Origin: Lentzea albidocapillata
GTDB lineage: Bacteria; Actinomycetota; Actinomycetes; Mycobacteriales; Pseudonocardiaceae
DNA: 60,890 bases
NCBI RefSeq assembly: GCF_000719115.1
Contig: NZ_JOEA01000037.1
Coordinates: 1 to 60,890 of the forward strand
Direction: 5' to 3'
Made by a program: the position numbers and the translations under genes. The notes below the pieces were generated by a model. The model searched no databases and was not told the DNA's origin. It saw only the letters and a program-made list of their open reading frames with translations. This document shows positions 48,357-56,620 of the stretch, in pieces. Every line of letters starts with the position of its first letter. Within the stretch, counting starts at the first letter, position 1.

Positions 48357-48500
48357 GGCGGTGGGGTCCCATCACGAGTCGCGCCATAGCTCTTGCTGCA
48401 TGAGAGAAGGGGTGTCAAGCGGACACGCTTTTCGTCCGCTTGACACCCCTTCTCTCATGTGGCCCGCTCTTGGCTCGGCTCGTGATGGGACCCCACCGCC
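48357..48500 (+). terminator. Nested double palindrome after prs
   Basis: The outer arms 48357-48378 and 48479-48500 are perfectly complementary over 22 bp. The inner arms 48399-48424 and 48434-48459 are perfectly complementary over 26 bp with loop ACGCTTTTC. The 20- and 19-nt connectors are only partly complementary. A 12-bp palindrome TACCGCGCGGTA lies just upstream (48343-48354). The inner hairpin is an obvious terminator for glmU-prs; the outer pair is far more than termination needs and suggests a mobile or structured element. Confidence 0.85.
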
Positions 48501-48594
48501 AACGCACTCTCTAAGCAACGCGCAGCCGCCCAAAGCAACAGGCGTGCCATCAACCCACCCGTGGCGTGGACCCCCTGATCAGATTGCCGGGGGT

Positions 48595-48613
48595 CTGGGG
48601 GCAGAGCCCCCAG
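48595..48613. repeat. REP-like GC hairpin
   Basis: CTGGGGGC-aga-GCCCCCAG is an 8-bp perfect stem with a 3-nt loop. Its context, CCGGGGGTCTGGGGGC, resembles a short extragenic palindrome that I recall as common in Streptomyces and related genomes. No gene is near enough for a plain terminator role. Confidence 0.5.
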
Positions 48614-48624
48614 GAGAAGCACGC

Positions 48625-48770
48625 AAGGCGACCAGGCCGCCCGCAAGGTGACCACCCGCCCGGTCGCCGCCCGCAAAGGTGACCACCCGGCCACCGCCCA
48701 CCCGGCCACCGCCCACCCGGTCGCGGCACGCAAGCCGACCACCCGTCAGGCCACGGATCACCAGCCTCCA
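48625..48770 (+). repeat. Degenerate CGCAAGG(C/T)GACCAC repeat tract
   Basis: At least four units related to CGCAAGGYGACCACCCG occur (beginning near 48633, 48651, 48682 and 48728), with two tandem 15-bp copies of CCCGGCCACCGCCCA in between. Together with the nested palindrome and the REP-like hairpin this fills the 711-bp gap between prs and rplY. Short open frames here (for example 48648-48908) reflect the repeats and are not convincing genes. The rest (48770-48900) is C-rich and without recognisable features other than a possible promoter. Confidence 0.65.
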
Positions 48771-48801
48771 CCCAAGCCCCAACCCACAAGCCACCCCCCG
48801 A

Positions 48802-48832
48802 TTAACACCCACCCCACCCACTCACCTACACT
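48802..48832 (+). promoter_or_regulatory. Possible rplY promoter
   Basis: TTAACA (48802-48807) and TACACT (48827-48832) are spaced by 19 nt, slightly long. A start near 48840 would give a leader of about 175 nt. No riboswitch is recognised in it. Confidence 0.3.
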
Positions 48833-49015
48833 GGTCGGGTTGCCTCGGCGAGGGCGAGCTTTCCAGCTCAACGTGATCGACGCGGTGGCTCGATGCCGCG
48901 CGTGTTGAAGTCATCCGTGTGCTGCTCGCCACCGCTGGCCACCCCCCTAGCTGATCCGCTGATACTTGTGCACCGCCCCGACGTACAAGGCCAGACTTGT
49001 AAGGAGTACCCCACC

Positions 49016-49615
49016 GTGTCCGAGGTCCGTCTCGCCGCTGAGCAGCGCACTGAATTCGGCAAGGGCGCCGCCCGCCGTACCCGTCGCGCCGGCAAGATCC
49101 CCGCGGTGCTCTACGGCCACGGTTCCGACCCGAAGCACCTGGCCCTGCCGGCGCTCGAGTTCGCCCGTGTCGTCCGTGAGCACGGCCAGAACGCTGTCCT
49201 CACTCTCGCCCTTGACGGCGAGGCTGAGCTGGCGCTCACCAAGACCGTCACCACGCACCCGATCAAGAACTACATCGAGCACGTCGACCTGCTGCTCGTG
49301 AAGCGCGGCGAAAAGGTCACCGTCGAGGTGCCGCTGGTCATCTCGGGCGAGCCCGCTTCGGGCACGCTGCTGACGCAGGACCTCAGCACGATCCAGATCG
49401 AGTCCGACGCCATGAACATCCCGGACCAGATCGAGCTGTCGATCGCCGGTGTCACCGCGGGCACGCAGATCCACGCCAGCGACCTGACCCTGCCGACCGG
49501 TGCCGTGCTGATCACCGACGCCGACGCGCTCGTCGTCGCCGTGAACGAGGCGCCGTCCGCGGCGCAGCTCGAGGGTGACGAGGCCACTACGGCCGAGGCC
49601 ACCGAGGAAAGCTGA
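49016..49615 (+). CDS. rplY: 50S ribosomal protein L25/general stress protein Ctc
   Basis: The protein has 199 residues from GTG 49016 (AAGGAG 9 nt upstream). VRLAAEQRTEFGKGAARRTR followed by RAGKIPAVLYGHG is the L25 5S rRNA-binding domain, and HPIKNYIEHVDLLLV the end of it. The C-terminal half is the TL5/CTC beta domain (DAMNIPDQIELSIAGVTAGT) with an acidic Thr/Glu tail. It binds 5S rRNA in the large subunit. Confidence 0.96.
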   Translation: MSEVRLAAEQRTEFGKGAARRTRRAGKIPAVLYGHGSDPKHLALPALEFARVVREHGQNAVLTLALDGEAELALTKTVTTHPIKNYIEHVDLLLVKRGEKVTVEVPLVISGEPASGTLLTQDLSTIQIESDAMNIPDQIELSIAGVTAGTQIHASDLTLPTGAVLITDADALVVAVNEAPSAAQLEGDEATTAEATEES

Positions 49616-49641
49616 GCCCCATCACGTCGGGCCGAAACGAC

Positions 49642-49676
49642 GGCGCGTCACCTCCTCACAAGGGGGGTGGCGCGCC
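49642..49676 (+). terminator. Terminator of rplY that also covers the next start
   Basis: 49642-49652 (ggcgcgtcacc) pairs with 49666-49676 (ggtggcgcgcc) with one wobble, and the stem extends inward through TCC/GGG. The 3' arm ends 1 nt before the TTG start of the DivIVA-like gene and contains its only G-rich Shine-Dalgarno-like stretch. Confidence 0.65.
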
Positions 49677-49677
49677 G

Positions 49678-50184
49678 TTGCCGTACCTGCGGCCCGCGGA
49701 CGTCCGGTCGAAGACCTTCCGCCGTAAGCGGCAGGGTTACGACCCGGACCAGGTGAACGAGTTCCTGCAGATCATCGCCGACGCCCTGGCCGGTCGTCTC
49801 CGCCTCAATCCGGACCACGTGCGCACCGTCAGGTTCGCCACGGTCCCGAACGGCTACGACCCGCTCAGCGTCGACGGCGTCCTGCACCTGCTGGAGTTCC
49901 AGGTCCGTAACGGCATCGTGCCACCGACGGGCCTGAGCACCGGCGAGGACCTGTACGCACGCAAGCTCCCCAAGTCCAGCACCGGTTACGATCGTGCCGA
50001 AGTCGACGCCTTCGTCATCCGTGCCGCGGCCAACCTGGACGGCCGGGGTGCCATGACCTCCACGGAGGTCCGCAACACCCGGTTCAGCACCACGTCCGGC
50101 CTGCTGGGCAAGGGGTACCAGGTGCAGGCCGTGGACACGTTGCTGGATGATCTCGAGCAGGAGTTGCGGTTCCGTGGACGCTGA
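49678..50184 (+). CDS. DivIVA-repeat protein, four repeats
   Basis: The protein has 168 residues from TTG 49678; no better start is in frame. Four units carry the DivIVA N-domain signature: GYDPDQVNEFL, GYDPLSVDGVL, GYDRAEVDAFV and GYQVQAVDTLL, spaced about 40 residues. Each is preceded by a K/R-F or KL segment (KTFRRKRQ, TVRFATVPN, RKLPKSST, TRFSTTSG). It lacks the long coiled coil of true DivIVA/Wag31. This is the actinobacterial DivIVA-repeat family, function unknown, plausibly membrane-curvature or polar scaffolding. It overlaps pth by 11 nt. Confidence 0.85.
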   Translation: MPYLRPADVRSKTFRRKRQGYDPDQVNEFLQIIADALAGRLRLNPDHVRTVRFATVPNGYDPLSVDGVLHLLEFQVRNGIVPPTGLSTGEDLYARKLPKSSTGYDRAEVDAFVIRAAANLDGRGAMTSTEVRNTRFSTTSGLLGKGYQVQAVDTLLDDLEQELRFRGR

Positions 50185-50737
50185 CCTCGCCCTCATCGTC
50201 GGGCTGGGCAACCCAGGCCCCAGGTACGAGGGCAACCGTCACAACATCGGCTTCCTGGTCCTCGACGAACTGGCCGCCCGCGTCGGCGGCAAGTTCAAGG
50301 CCCACAAGTCAGGCGCCGAGATCGTCGAAGGCAGGCTGAGCGGCCACCGGGTGGTGCTCGCCAAGCCGCGCAGCTTCATGAACCTCTCCGGCGGCCCCGT
50401 CGCGAGCGCCGTGAAGTTCTTCAAGCCCACCACCATCGTCGTGATCCACGACGAGCTGGACCTCCCCTTCGCCGCCATCCGCATGAAGTTCGGCGGCGGC
50501 GACAACGGCCACAACGGACTCCGCTCCATCACGAAGTCGCTGGGCACCAAGGACTACCACCGCGTCCGCTTCGGCGTGGACCGCCCGTCCGGCCGCCAGG
50601 ACCCGGCCGACTACGTCCTGAAGGACTTCTCGACCGTCGAGCGCAAGCAGCTCGCGCTGGAGATCGACCGGGCGGCGGACGCGGCAGAGGCCCTCGTGAC
50701 CAAGGGCCTCGAAGCCGCGCAGAACAGCTTCCACTGA
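50174..50737 (+). CDS. pth: Peptidyl-tRNA hydrolase
   Basis: The protein has 187 residues from GTG 50174, inside the end of the DivIVA-repeat gene. IVGLGNPGPRYEGNRHNIGF holds Asn and catalytic His; KPRSFMNLSGGP and HDELDLPFAAIRMKFGGGDN and GHNGLRS complete the active site. It recycles peptidyl-tRNAs that drop off ribosomes. The rplY-pth neighbourhood is conserved in actinobacteria (Rv1015c-Rv1014c), here with the DivIVA-repeat gene inserted. Confidence 0.96.
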   Translation: MDADLALIVGLGNPGPRYEGNRHNIGFLVLDELAARVGGKFKAHKSGAEIVEGRLSGHRVVLAKPRSFMNLSGGPVASAVKFFKPTTIVVIHDELDLPFAAIRMKFGGGDNGHNGLRSITKSLGTKDYHRVRFGVDRPSGRQDPADYVLKDFSTVERKQLALEIDRAADAAEALVTKGLEAAQNSFH

Positions 50738-50741
50738 GCCG

Positions 50742-52355
50742 CTAGACCAGAGCGGCCGCCGCGGACCGCCTGAGCTTGCCGGACGGCGTCTTCGGCAGCG
50801 TCCCCGGCGGCTGCACCACCACCGCGAACGGCCGCAGCCCCACGGCGTCCACAACCCGAGCCGTGACCTGCTTGGCCAGATCCTTCTCGGCCTCGGCGTC
50901 CCCGGCCAGCTTCGACTCCACCACGACGGCGAACCGTTCGCGCTGCGTCCCGGCGTCCAGTCGCACGGCGACGGCGTTGCCGGCGCGCACCCCGTCCACC
51001 GAGCAGGCGGCACGCTCCACATCGGTCGGATAGATGTTCCGGCCGCCCATGATGATGACGTCCTTGCGGCGCCCGCAGACGACCACCTGGCCGTCCTCCA
51101 CCACGTAGCCGAGGTCCCCGGTGGACAGCCACCCTTCGGCGTCCTGTGTCGCCAGTGGACCGTTCACGGTCAGGTAGCCGGGGGTGACGGCCTCGCCGCG
51201 GATCTGGAGCTCACCGACGTCCCGGACGCCCAGCACCTCACCGGAGTCCGACACCACCCGCAGTTCCAGCCCCGGCAACGGCGGCCCGAGCAACGGGAAC
51301 GCGCGTCCGTCCGGAGCGGGCACGGCCTTCTTGTCCGCCTCCACCGCGTCGGCGTCCACCACGTCCACCGACAGTCCGGTGAACAGAGGCGCGAAAGCCA
51401 CACCCAGAGTGGTCTCCGCCATGCCATAGGCCGCGAGGATCGACTCGGGCCGCAGCCCGAACCGCGCCCCGGCGTCCACGAACGACTGCACGGCCGCCGG
51501 GTCGATCGGCTCGGCGCCGTTCAGCGCCAGCCTCAACGAGGACAGGTCGAAGGAATCGGACGAGGAAGCGAGCCGGCGCGCCACGATCGCGTAGGCGAAG
51601 TTCGGCGCGGCCGTGATCGTGCCGCGGTACCGGGTGATCAGGTCGGCCCACAACGTCGGGCGGGACAGGAAGTCGACGGGTGTGACCTTCACCAGTTCCA
51701 GACCGAACAGCATCGGGACGGTCAGGAACCCGACCATGCCCATGTCGTGGAACAGCGGCAGCCACGAAACCATGACGTCAGAGGCGGGATCCAGCGCCGC
51801 CGCGACGCGCATGCCCTCGGCGTTCGACATGAGATTGCGGTGCGTGATGCGCACCGCCTTTGGATCGGCGGTCGATCCACTCGTCAACTGCAGCAGTGCC
51901 GTGGCATCCTCGGGGGTGGGAACAGGAGCAGCGATCGGTTCCGCATCGAGTTCGGAGAGCAGTTTGTAGGGCACTCCGTGCTGGTCAAGGACGGCAGCCA
52001 GGGCATCGAACGGGCTGCCGAGCAGGACCAGGTGCGAATCGATCATGGCAAGCACCCGCAGCGTGTCCTCGGCCCACTCGGCCAGGTCGGTGCGTGGTGT
52101 GGGTTGATGCAACATCGTGACGCTGCCACCACACAGCCATGCGGCCTGCACGGCTGGGGCGATCACGGCTGGTTCGGCGGCGAGCACGGCGATCGCGGTG
52201 CCCGGCGCCACGTCGAGCGCACCGGCCATCCGCCGGGCGCGTTCGTGCACCTCGGCCCAGGTTCGACGGACCGGCGCGGCGGGTTCACCCGTCGTCATGC
52301 CCCTGTCCCCGCCGCTGGAGGCCGTCGCCAGCATCACATCCACGAACTGACTCAT
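50742..52355 (-). CDS. Fatty-acyl-AMP ligase / acyl-CoA synthetase-like (Rv1013 type)
   Basis: This 537-residue adenylate-forming enzyme has the P-loop LQLTSGSTADPKAVRITHRN, the A5-like AAYGMAETTLG, and STGDLGYVVEDGQVVVCGRR followed by KDVIIMGGRNIYP of the hinge and C-domain. The catalytic Lys is in LPKTPSGKLRRS. LPLFHDMGMVG and the NGAEPIDP region are typical of fatty-acyl-AMP ligases, which hand acyl chains to polyketide or peptide synthases. Mtb has pks16 (Rv1013) next to pth, the same place. Stops of pth and this gene are 4 bp apart. Confidence 0.9.
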   Translation of the reverse strand: MSQFVDVMLATASSGGDRGMTTGEPAAPVRRTWAEVHERARRMAGALDVAPGTAIAVLAAEPAVIAPAVQAAWLCGGSVTMLHQPTPRTDLAEWAEDTLRVLAMIDSHLVLLGSPFDALAAVLDQHGVPYKLLSELDAEPIAAPVPTPEDATALLQLTSGSTADPKAVRITHRNLMSNAEGMRVAAALDPASDVMVSWLPLFHDMGMVGFLTVPMLFGLELVKVTPVDFLSRPTLWADLITRYRGTITAAPNFAYAIVARRLASSSDSFDLSSLRLALNGAEPIDPAAVQSFVDAGARFGLRPESILAAYGMAETTLGVAFAPLFTGLSVDVVDADAVEADKKAVPAPDGRAFPLLGPPLPGLELRVVSDSGEVLGVRDVGELQIRGEAVTPGYLTVNGPLATQDAEGWLSTGDLGYVVEDGQVVVCGRRKDVIIMGGRNIYPTDVERAACSVDGVRAGNAVAVRLDAGTQRERFAVVVESKLAGDAEAEKDLAKQVTARVVDAVGLRPFAVVVQPPGTLPKTPSGKLRRSAAAALV

Positions 52356-52455
52356 GTTCGCGATCGTAGTGGCGCCGTTTGGTCCATCAGGGCGAAACGT
52401 TATGCCACACGAAACGCGATACTCCCCAGTACAGGTACGCAGGAGGAGGTCATTG

Positions 52456-53760
52456 GTGGATCGGGGCGGCCCCGGAGCGCAACATCGTCTACCCGCGCAT
52501 CCGGCACCTCTGCTCTCCGCGCAGGACGTGGCCCTGGTCGCGTTCCACCGTCCCCCGCAAGGTCAGCGCGGGTACGACGCGGCTGAGGTGGACGCGTTCC
52601 TCGACCGGGTCGAGGGCACCATGAAGAGCAAGGACATCCTCACGCGTGAAGACGTGCTCAACGTCAAGTTCAGCACGGCTACCCGGGACCCGGGCTACGA
52701 CGTGAACGAGGTCAACGTCTTCATGGAACTCGTGGCGGACACACTGCGGTCCACTCCGCAACGCCGGCAGGCCTCAGCGCCCGCCCAGGGCGCGCATGCC
52801 ACGTCGCAGGCGATGAGACCCGCGGTGCGGTTGTCGCCCGACGACGTGGCCGCTGTGCGCTTCCACAAGCCAAGACCGGGGACGCGCGGCTACCACGAGG
52901 GACAGATCGACGCGTTCCTCGACCGCATCGAGCAGACCCTGCGTGGCAGGGACAACCTGACCGCGCAACAGGTGCAGGACGCCGTGTTCGGCGAGACCGC
53001 GCCCGGCACGTTCGGCTACGACGAGGAGGACGTCGACACGTTCCTCGACCTCGTGGTGCTGATGTTCGAGACCGCGCCACCGCCCCGCAACCCCGGCCCT
53101 CCGACGACGCAGCTCCCGCAGCAGCAGCAACGGCCGCAGCAGCGTCGTCCGCAGCCGGAACCGCGCCCGCAGCAGCACCAGCAGCTTCCGCCCGCCCAGC
53201 AGCCCGCGCTGCAGAAGGCCATCGACTCGCCGAAGCTCACCGCGGCGGACATCCGCAACATCGCGTTCCACCGCCCTCCCCGTGGCCGCCGCGGCTACCA
53301 GGAGTCCCAGGTGGACGCGTTCCTCGATCGCATCGAGGCGACGCTGCTCGGCCAGGACAACCTGACCTCGAAGGACGTCCGCGACATCAGGTTCTCCCGC
53401 CCGTTGATAGGCCGGCGCGGCTACGACGAGACCGAGGTGGACGGGTTCCTCGGCCAGATCGAGCAGCAGCTCTCCGGACCGGTGCGCAGCAGCATGCCGT
53501 CGGTCAAGTCGTGGAAGGACCTGCGCCAGCTGCGGATCCCGCAGGCAGCGTCCGGGCAGCGCGGCTACCGCACCGCGCAGGTCGACCGGATGCTGGAGGA
53601 GATCGGCGTCGCGCTCGACGGCATGCTCGGGGCGACCGCCGACGAGGTCATGAAGGCGCGCTTCAGCTACGCGCTGCTCTCCGGCCAGGGCTACGACACG
53701 TCGTTCATCGACGAGCTGCTGCCCCTGCTCGCCGCCGAACTGCGCCGCAAGGGCAAGTAG
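52456..53760 (+). CDS. DivIVA-repeat protein, eight repeats with Gln-rich linker
   Basis: The protein has 434 residues from GTG 52456 (TTG 52453 is possible; AGGAGGAGGT precedes both). Eight units of about 36 residues share an L-(S/T)-x-x-D-V-x-x-x-x-F start and a GY(D/H/Q)xxxVDxFL core, for example LSAQDVALVAFHRPPQGQRG then YDAAEVDAFLDRVE. A Gln/Pro-rich linker of about 45 residues (QLPQQQQRPQQRRPQPE) separates repeats 4 and 5. It is the larger relative of the four-repeat protein 2.3 kb upstream. No membrane segment or coiled coil is seen. It is divergent from the ligase gene. Confidence 0.87.
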   Translation: MDRGGPGAQHRLPAHPAPLLSAQDVALVAFHRPPQGQRGYDAAEVDAFLDRVEGTMKSKDILTREDVLNVKFSTATRDPGYDVNEVNVFMELVADTLRSTPQRRQASAPAQGAHATSQAMRPAVRLSPDDVAAVRFHKPRPGTRGYHEGQIDAFLDRIEQTLRGRDNLTAQQVQDAVFGETAPGTFGYDEEDVDTFLDLVVLMFETAPPPRNPGPPTTQLPQQQQRPQQRRPQPEPRPQQHQQLPPAQQPALQKAIDSPKLTAADIRNIAFHRPPRGRRGYQESQVDAFLDRIEATLLGQDNLTSKDVRDIRFSRPLIGRRGYDETEVDGFLGQIEQQLSGPVRSSMPSVKSWKDLRQLRIPQAASGQRGYRTAQVDRMLEEIGVALDGMLGATADEVMKARFSYALLSGQGYDTSFIDELLPLLAAELRRKGK

Positions 53761-53766
53761 ACGCCG

Positions 53767-55536
53767 TCAGCCCTCGACGGCCTCGGCCGCGGCCATCCAC
53801 TGAGCCTCCACGTCGGACTCCTCCGCCAGCACGGCACGGAGCTCGGCGTCGAGCTTCAGCAGCCTGGCGGAGTCGGTCGCGGCGTCGGCGAGCGCCGCGT
53901 GCAGCTCGGCTTCCTTCTTGTGCAGCACCTCGAGGCGCCGCTCCAGCCGTGCCAGCTCCTTGCGGGCGGCACGCTGGTCGGCGGCGTTCGAGGGGGCCTT
54001 GTCCGCGGTCGCGCCGACGGCGGACTCCCTGTCGCGCATCGAGTCGCGGCGCTTCAGGTACTCCTCGATGCCGCCGGGCAGCTCGGTCAGCCCGCCGTCG
54101 CCGAACAGCGCGACGACCTTGTCGCACACGCGCTCGACGAGGTAACGGTCGTGCGAGATCACGACGAGCGTGCCGGCCCACGAGTCGAGCAGGTCTTCCA
54201 GCTGCTGCAACGTGTCGATGTCCAGGTCGTTCGTCGGTTCGTCGAGCAGCAGGACGTTCGGCTCGGCCATGAGCAGCCGGCACAGCTGCAGCCGGCGCCG
54301 TTCGCCACCGGACAGGTCGGAGACCGGCGTCCACTGCTTCTGCGACGAGAAACCGAACCGCTCGCCCAGCTGCGACGCCGACATCTCGTACTTGCCGAGC
54401 ACGACGCGCCGCGCGATCTCCTCGATCGCCTCCAGCACGCGCATCGACCCGTTGAGGTCGAGCAGCTCCTGCGAGAGGTGCGCGATCTTGACCGTCGACC
54501 CCTGGATCCGCTTGCCCGTCTCGGGTTCGCGCTCACCGGCCAGCAGCTTCAGCAGCGTCGTCTTGCCGGACCCGTTGACGCCGACGAGCCCGATCCGCTC
54601 GCCCGGTCCGATGCGCCACGTCAGGTCGCGTACCAGCACCCGGTCCGGAATGGACAGTGTGGCGTCCTCGACCTCGATGACCGTGCGGCCCAGGCGCTTC
54701 TTCGCGAACGCCAGCAGCTCGACGTTGTCCCGCAACGGAGGCACGTCGGCGATCAACGCTTCCGCCGCCTCGATCCGGTAGCGGGGCTTCGAGGTGCGCG
54801 CGGGCGCGCCGCGGCGCAGCCAGGCGAGTTCCTTGCGCGCCAGGTTCTGCCGCTTCTCCTCCAGCGTGTCCGCGAGCCGCTGCCGTTCGGCGCGCGCGTA
54901 GATCCAGTCGGCGTAGCCGCCCTCGTACTGCTCGACCTTGCCGTTCACCACTTCCCACGTGCGGTTGCAGACGGTGTCGAGGAACCACCGGTCGTGGGTG
55001 ACGACGACGAGCGCGCACCTGCGGGCCAGCAGGTGCTCCGCGAGCCACCGCACGCCCTCGACGTCGAGGTGGTTGGTCGGTTCGTCCAGCACGAGGAGTT
55101 CGAGGTCCTGGATCAACGCCGCCGCGAGCACGACCCGGCGCCGCTCGCCACCGGACATCCGCGACACCACGGAGTCGAGGCCCAGCGCTGTGATGCCGAG
55201 TCCGTCCAAAATGGACCGGACGCGGGCGTCGGCCGCCCACTCGTGCTCGGCGTCGAACCCGAGCGGGTCGATCACCGCGTTGCGCACGGTCGACCCGTCC
55301 GGCAGTTCGGTCCGCTGCGTCACGACGGCCATCCGCAGGTCGCGCGACCGCGACACGCGGCCGTCGTCGGCGGGCTCCACCCCGGCCAGCACCTCGAGCA
55401 GCGTCGTCTTGCCACCGCCGTTCAGGCCGACGACACCGATGCGGTCGCCGTCGTTGACGCCGAGCGACACGTCGTCGAGCAGCGGCCGGACGCCGAACGA
55501 CTTCGACACGGACTCCAGGTTGACCAGGTTGGCCAT
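53767..55536 (-). CDS. ABC-F family ATPase (Uup-like)
   Basis: The protein has 589 residues from ATG 55536 (GTGAGG 5 nt upstream). Two nucleotide-binding domains have Walker A GLNGGGKTT and GVNGSGKTT, signatures MSGGERRR and LSGGERRR, and Walker B DEPTNHLD and DEPTNDLD. An interdomain linker (ADTLEEKRQNLARKELAWLR) and a C-terminal coiled coil (ARKELARLERRLEVLHKKEA) are typical of Uup/EttA. It has no membrane domain; such proteins act on ribosomes or structured nucleic acid. Resistance is not implied. Confidence 0.94.
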   Translation of the reverse strand: MANLVNLESVSKSFGVRPLLDDVSLGVNDGDRIGVVGLNGGGKTTLLEVLAGVEPADDGRVSRSRDLRMAVVTQRTELPDGSTVRNAVIDPLGFDAEHEWAADARVRSILDGLGITALGLDSVVSRMSGGERRRVVLAAALIQDLELLVLDEPTNHLDVEGVRWLAEHLLARRCALVVVTHDRWFLDTVCNRTWEVVNGKVEQYEGGYADWIYARAERQRLADTLEEKRQNLARKELAWLRRGAPARTSKPRYRIEAAEALIADVPPLRDNVELLAFAKKRLGRTVIEVEDATLSIPDRVLVRDLTWRIGPGERIGLVGVNGSGKTTLLKLLAGEREPETGKRIQGSTVKIAHLSQELLDLNGSMRVLEAIEEIARRVVLGKYEMSASQLGERFGFSSQKQWTPVSDLSGGERRRLQLCRLLMAEPNVLLLDEPTNDLDIDTLQQLEDLLDSWAGTLVVISHDRYLVERVCDKVVALFGDGGLTELPGGIEEYLKRRDSMRDRESAVGATADKAPSNAADQRAARKELARLERRLEVLHKKEAELHAALADAATDSARLLKLDAELRAVLAEESDVEAQWMAAAEAVEG

Positions 55537-55600
55537 CAAAACCTCACGACTAGTAAGAAACTGCCCGATGCAGGCTACCCAGCAGGAGCGAAGCCCTCGG

Positions 55601-56566
55601 TCACGCGTGTACCTCGGGCGGCGTCGGCTTGGGCTCTTCAGTCGCGATCACGCGCGCTCCGGGCACCGGTCCGTGCGCCACGCGCACCGTCCGGCACACA
55701 CCGGCACCGGCAAGCTCAGCGGCCACGCGGACCGCCGTGTCGCCGTCCTCACACAGGAACGCCGTCGTGGGGCCGGAACCGGACACGATGCCGGCCAGCG
55801 CGCCTGCGTCGACACCCGCGCGGAGCGTCCGGCGCAGGTTCGGGCGCAGCGAGACCGCGGCGGCCTGCAGGTCGTTGCCCAGCAGCAGGGCGAGCTGCCT
55901 CGGGTCACCGGAGGACAGGCCCTCCAGCACCGCCTCGACCGCGCCGACGCGCGGCGGATCTCCGTCCGCGCGCAGGCGGTCGAGCTCGTCGAAGACGTCC
56001 GGAGTGGACAGTCCGCGGCGGTCGAACGCCAGCACCCAGTGGAACTGGTGGCGGCCCAGCACGGGCACGATCCGTTCGCCGCGGCCGGTGCCCAGGGCGG
56101 TGCTGCCGTAGAGGGCGAAGGGGACGTCCGCGCCGAGCTTCCCGGCCAGTCCGGCCAGTTCGTCGCGGCTGATGTCCAGGCGCCACAACGACGACAGGCC
56201 GACCAGCGCCGCCGCCGCGTCCGCGCTGCCACCCGCCATGCCGCCCGCGACGGGGATGGCCTTGCGGATGACGACGCGGACCTTGGGGTCGTCCGCGTCC
56301 TTGCCGACGTGCGTGGCGAGCAGCTGGACCGCACGCCAGGCGAGGTTCGAGGCTCCGGTGGGCACCTGGTCGGCGCCCTCGCCGTGGACCTCGACGCCTG
56401 GCTCGTCGGCGACCGCGACCGTGACCTCGTCGACCAGCGACAGCGCCTGGAAGATCGTCACCAGGTCGTGGTAACCGTCCGGGCGCACGTCACCTACGGC
56501 CAGGTGCAGGTTGACCTTGGCCGGGACGCGAACTGTGACCGGGGGAGGAACGACTGCGAGCACCAT
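55601..56566 (-). CDS. ispE: 4-diphosphocytidyl-2-C-methyl-D-erythritol kinase
   Basis: This 321-residue GHMP kinase of the MEP isoprenoid pathway has [20 protein letters not shown] at the N-terminus, the ATP loop [17 protein letters not shown], and [10 protein letters not shown] near the C-terminus. Asp in PVAGGM...GADVPF supplies the catalytic base. In M. tuberculosis ispE follows ksgA directly; here metNIQ lies between them. Confidence 0.95.
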   Translation of the reverse strand: MVLAVVPPPVTVRVPAKVNLHLAVGDVRPDGYHDLVTIFQALSLVDEVTVAVADEPGVEVHGEGADQVPTGASNLAWRAVQLLATHVGKDADDPKVRVVIRKAIPVAGGMAGGSADAAAALVGLSSLWRLDISRDELAGLAGKLGADVPFALYGSTALGTGRGERIVPVLGRHQFHWVLAFDRRGLSTPDVFDELDRLRADGDPPRVGAVEAVLEGLSSGDPRQLALLLGNDLQAAAVSLRPNLRRTLRAGVDAGALAGIVSGSGPTTAFLCEDGDTAVRVAAELAGAGVCRTVRVAHGPVPGARVIATEEPKPTPPEVHA

Positions 56567-56620
56567 GTCAGCGTACGGGCGTTCTGGGGTCCCGGACTCC
56601 TCCCCCGGTCACTGTCACGG

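Noticed and set aside
48633..48770. CRISPR array
   Set aside because: The units are short, degenerate and directly adjoining, without uniform spacers; no cas genes are near.
48648..48908. 86-codon frame in the prs-rplY gap
   Set aside because: It is built from the repeat units (repeated PATAH, AARK), has no RBS and no plausible protein pattern.
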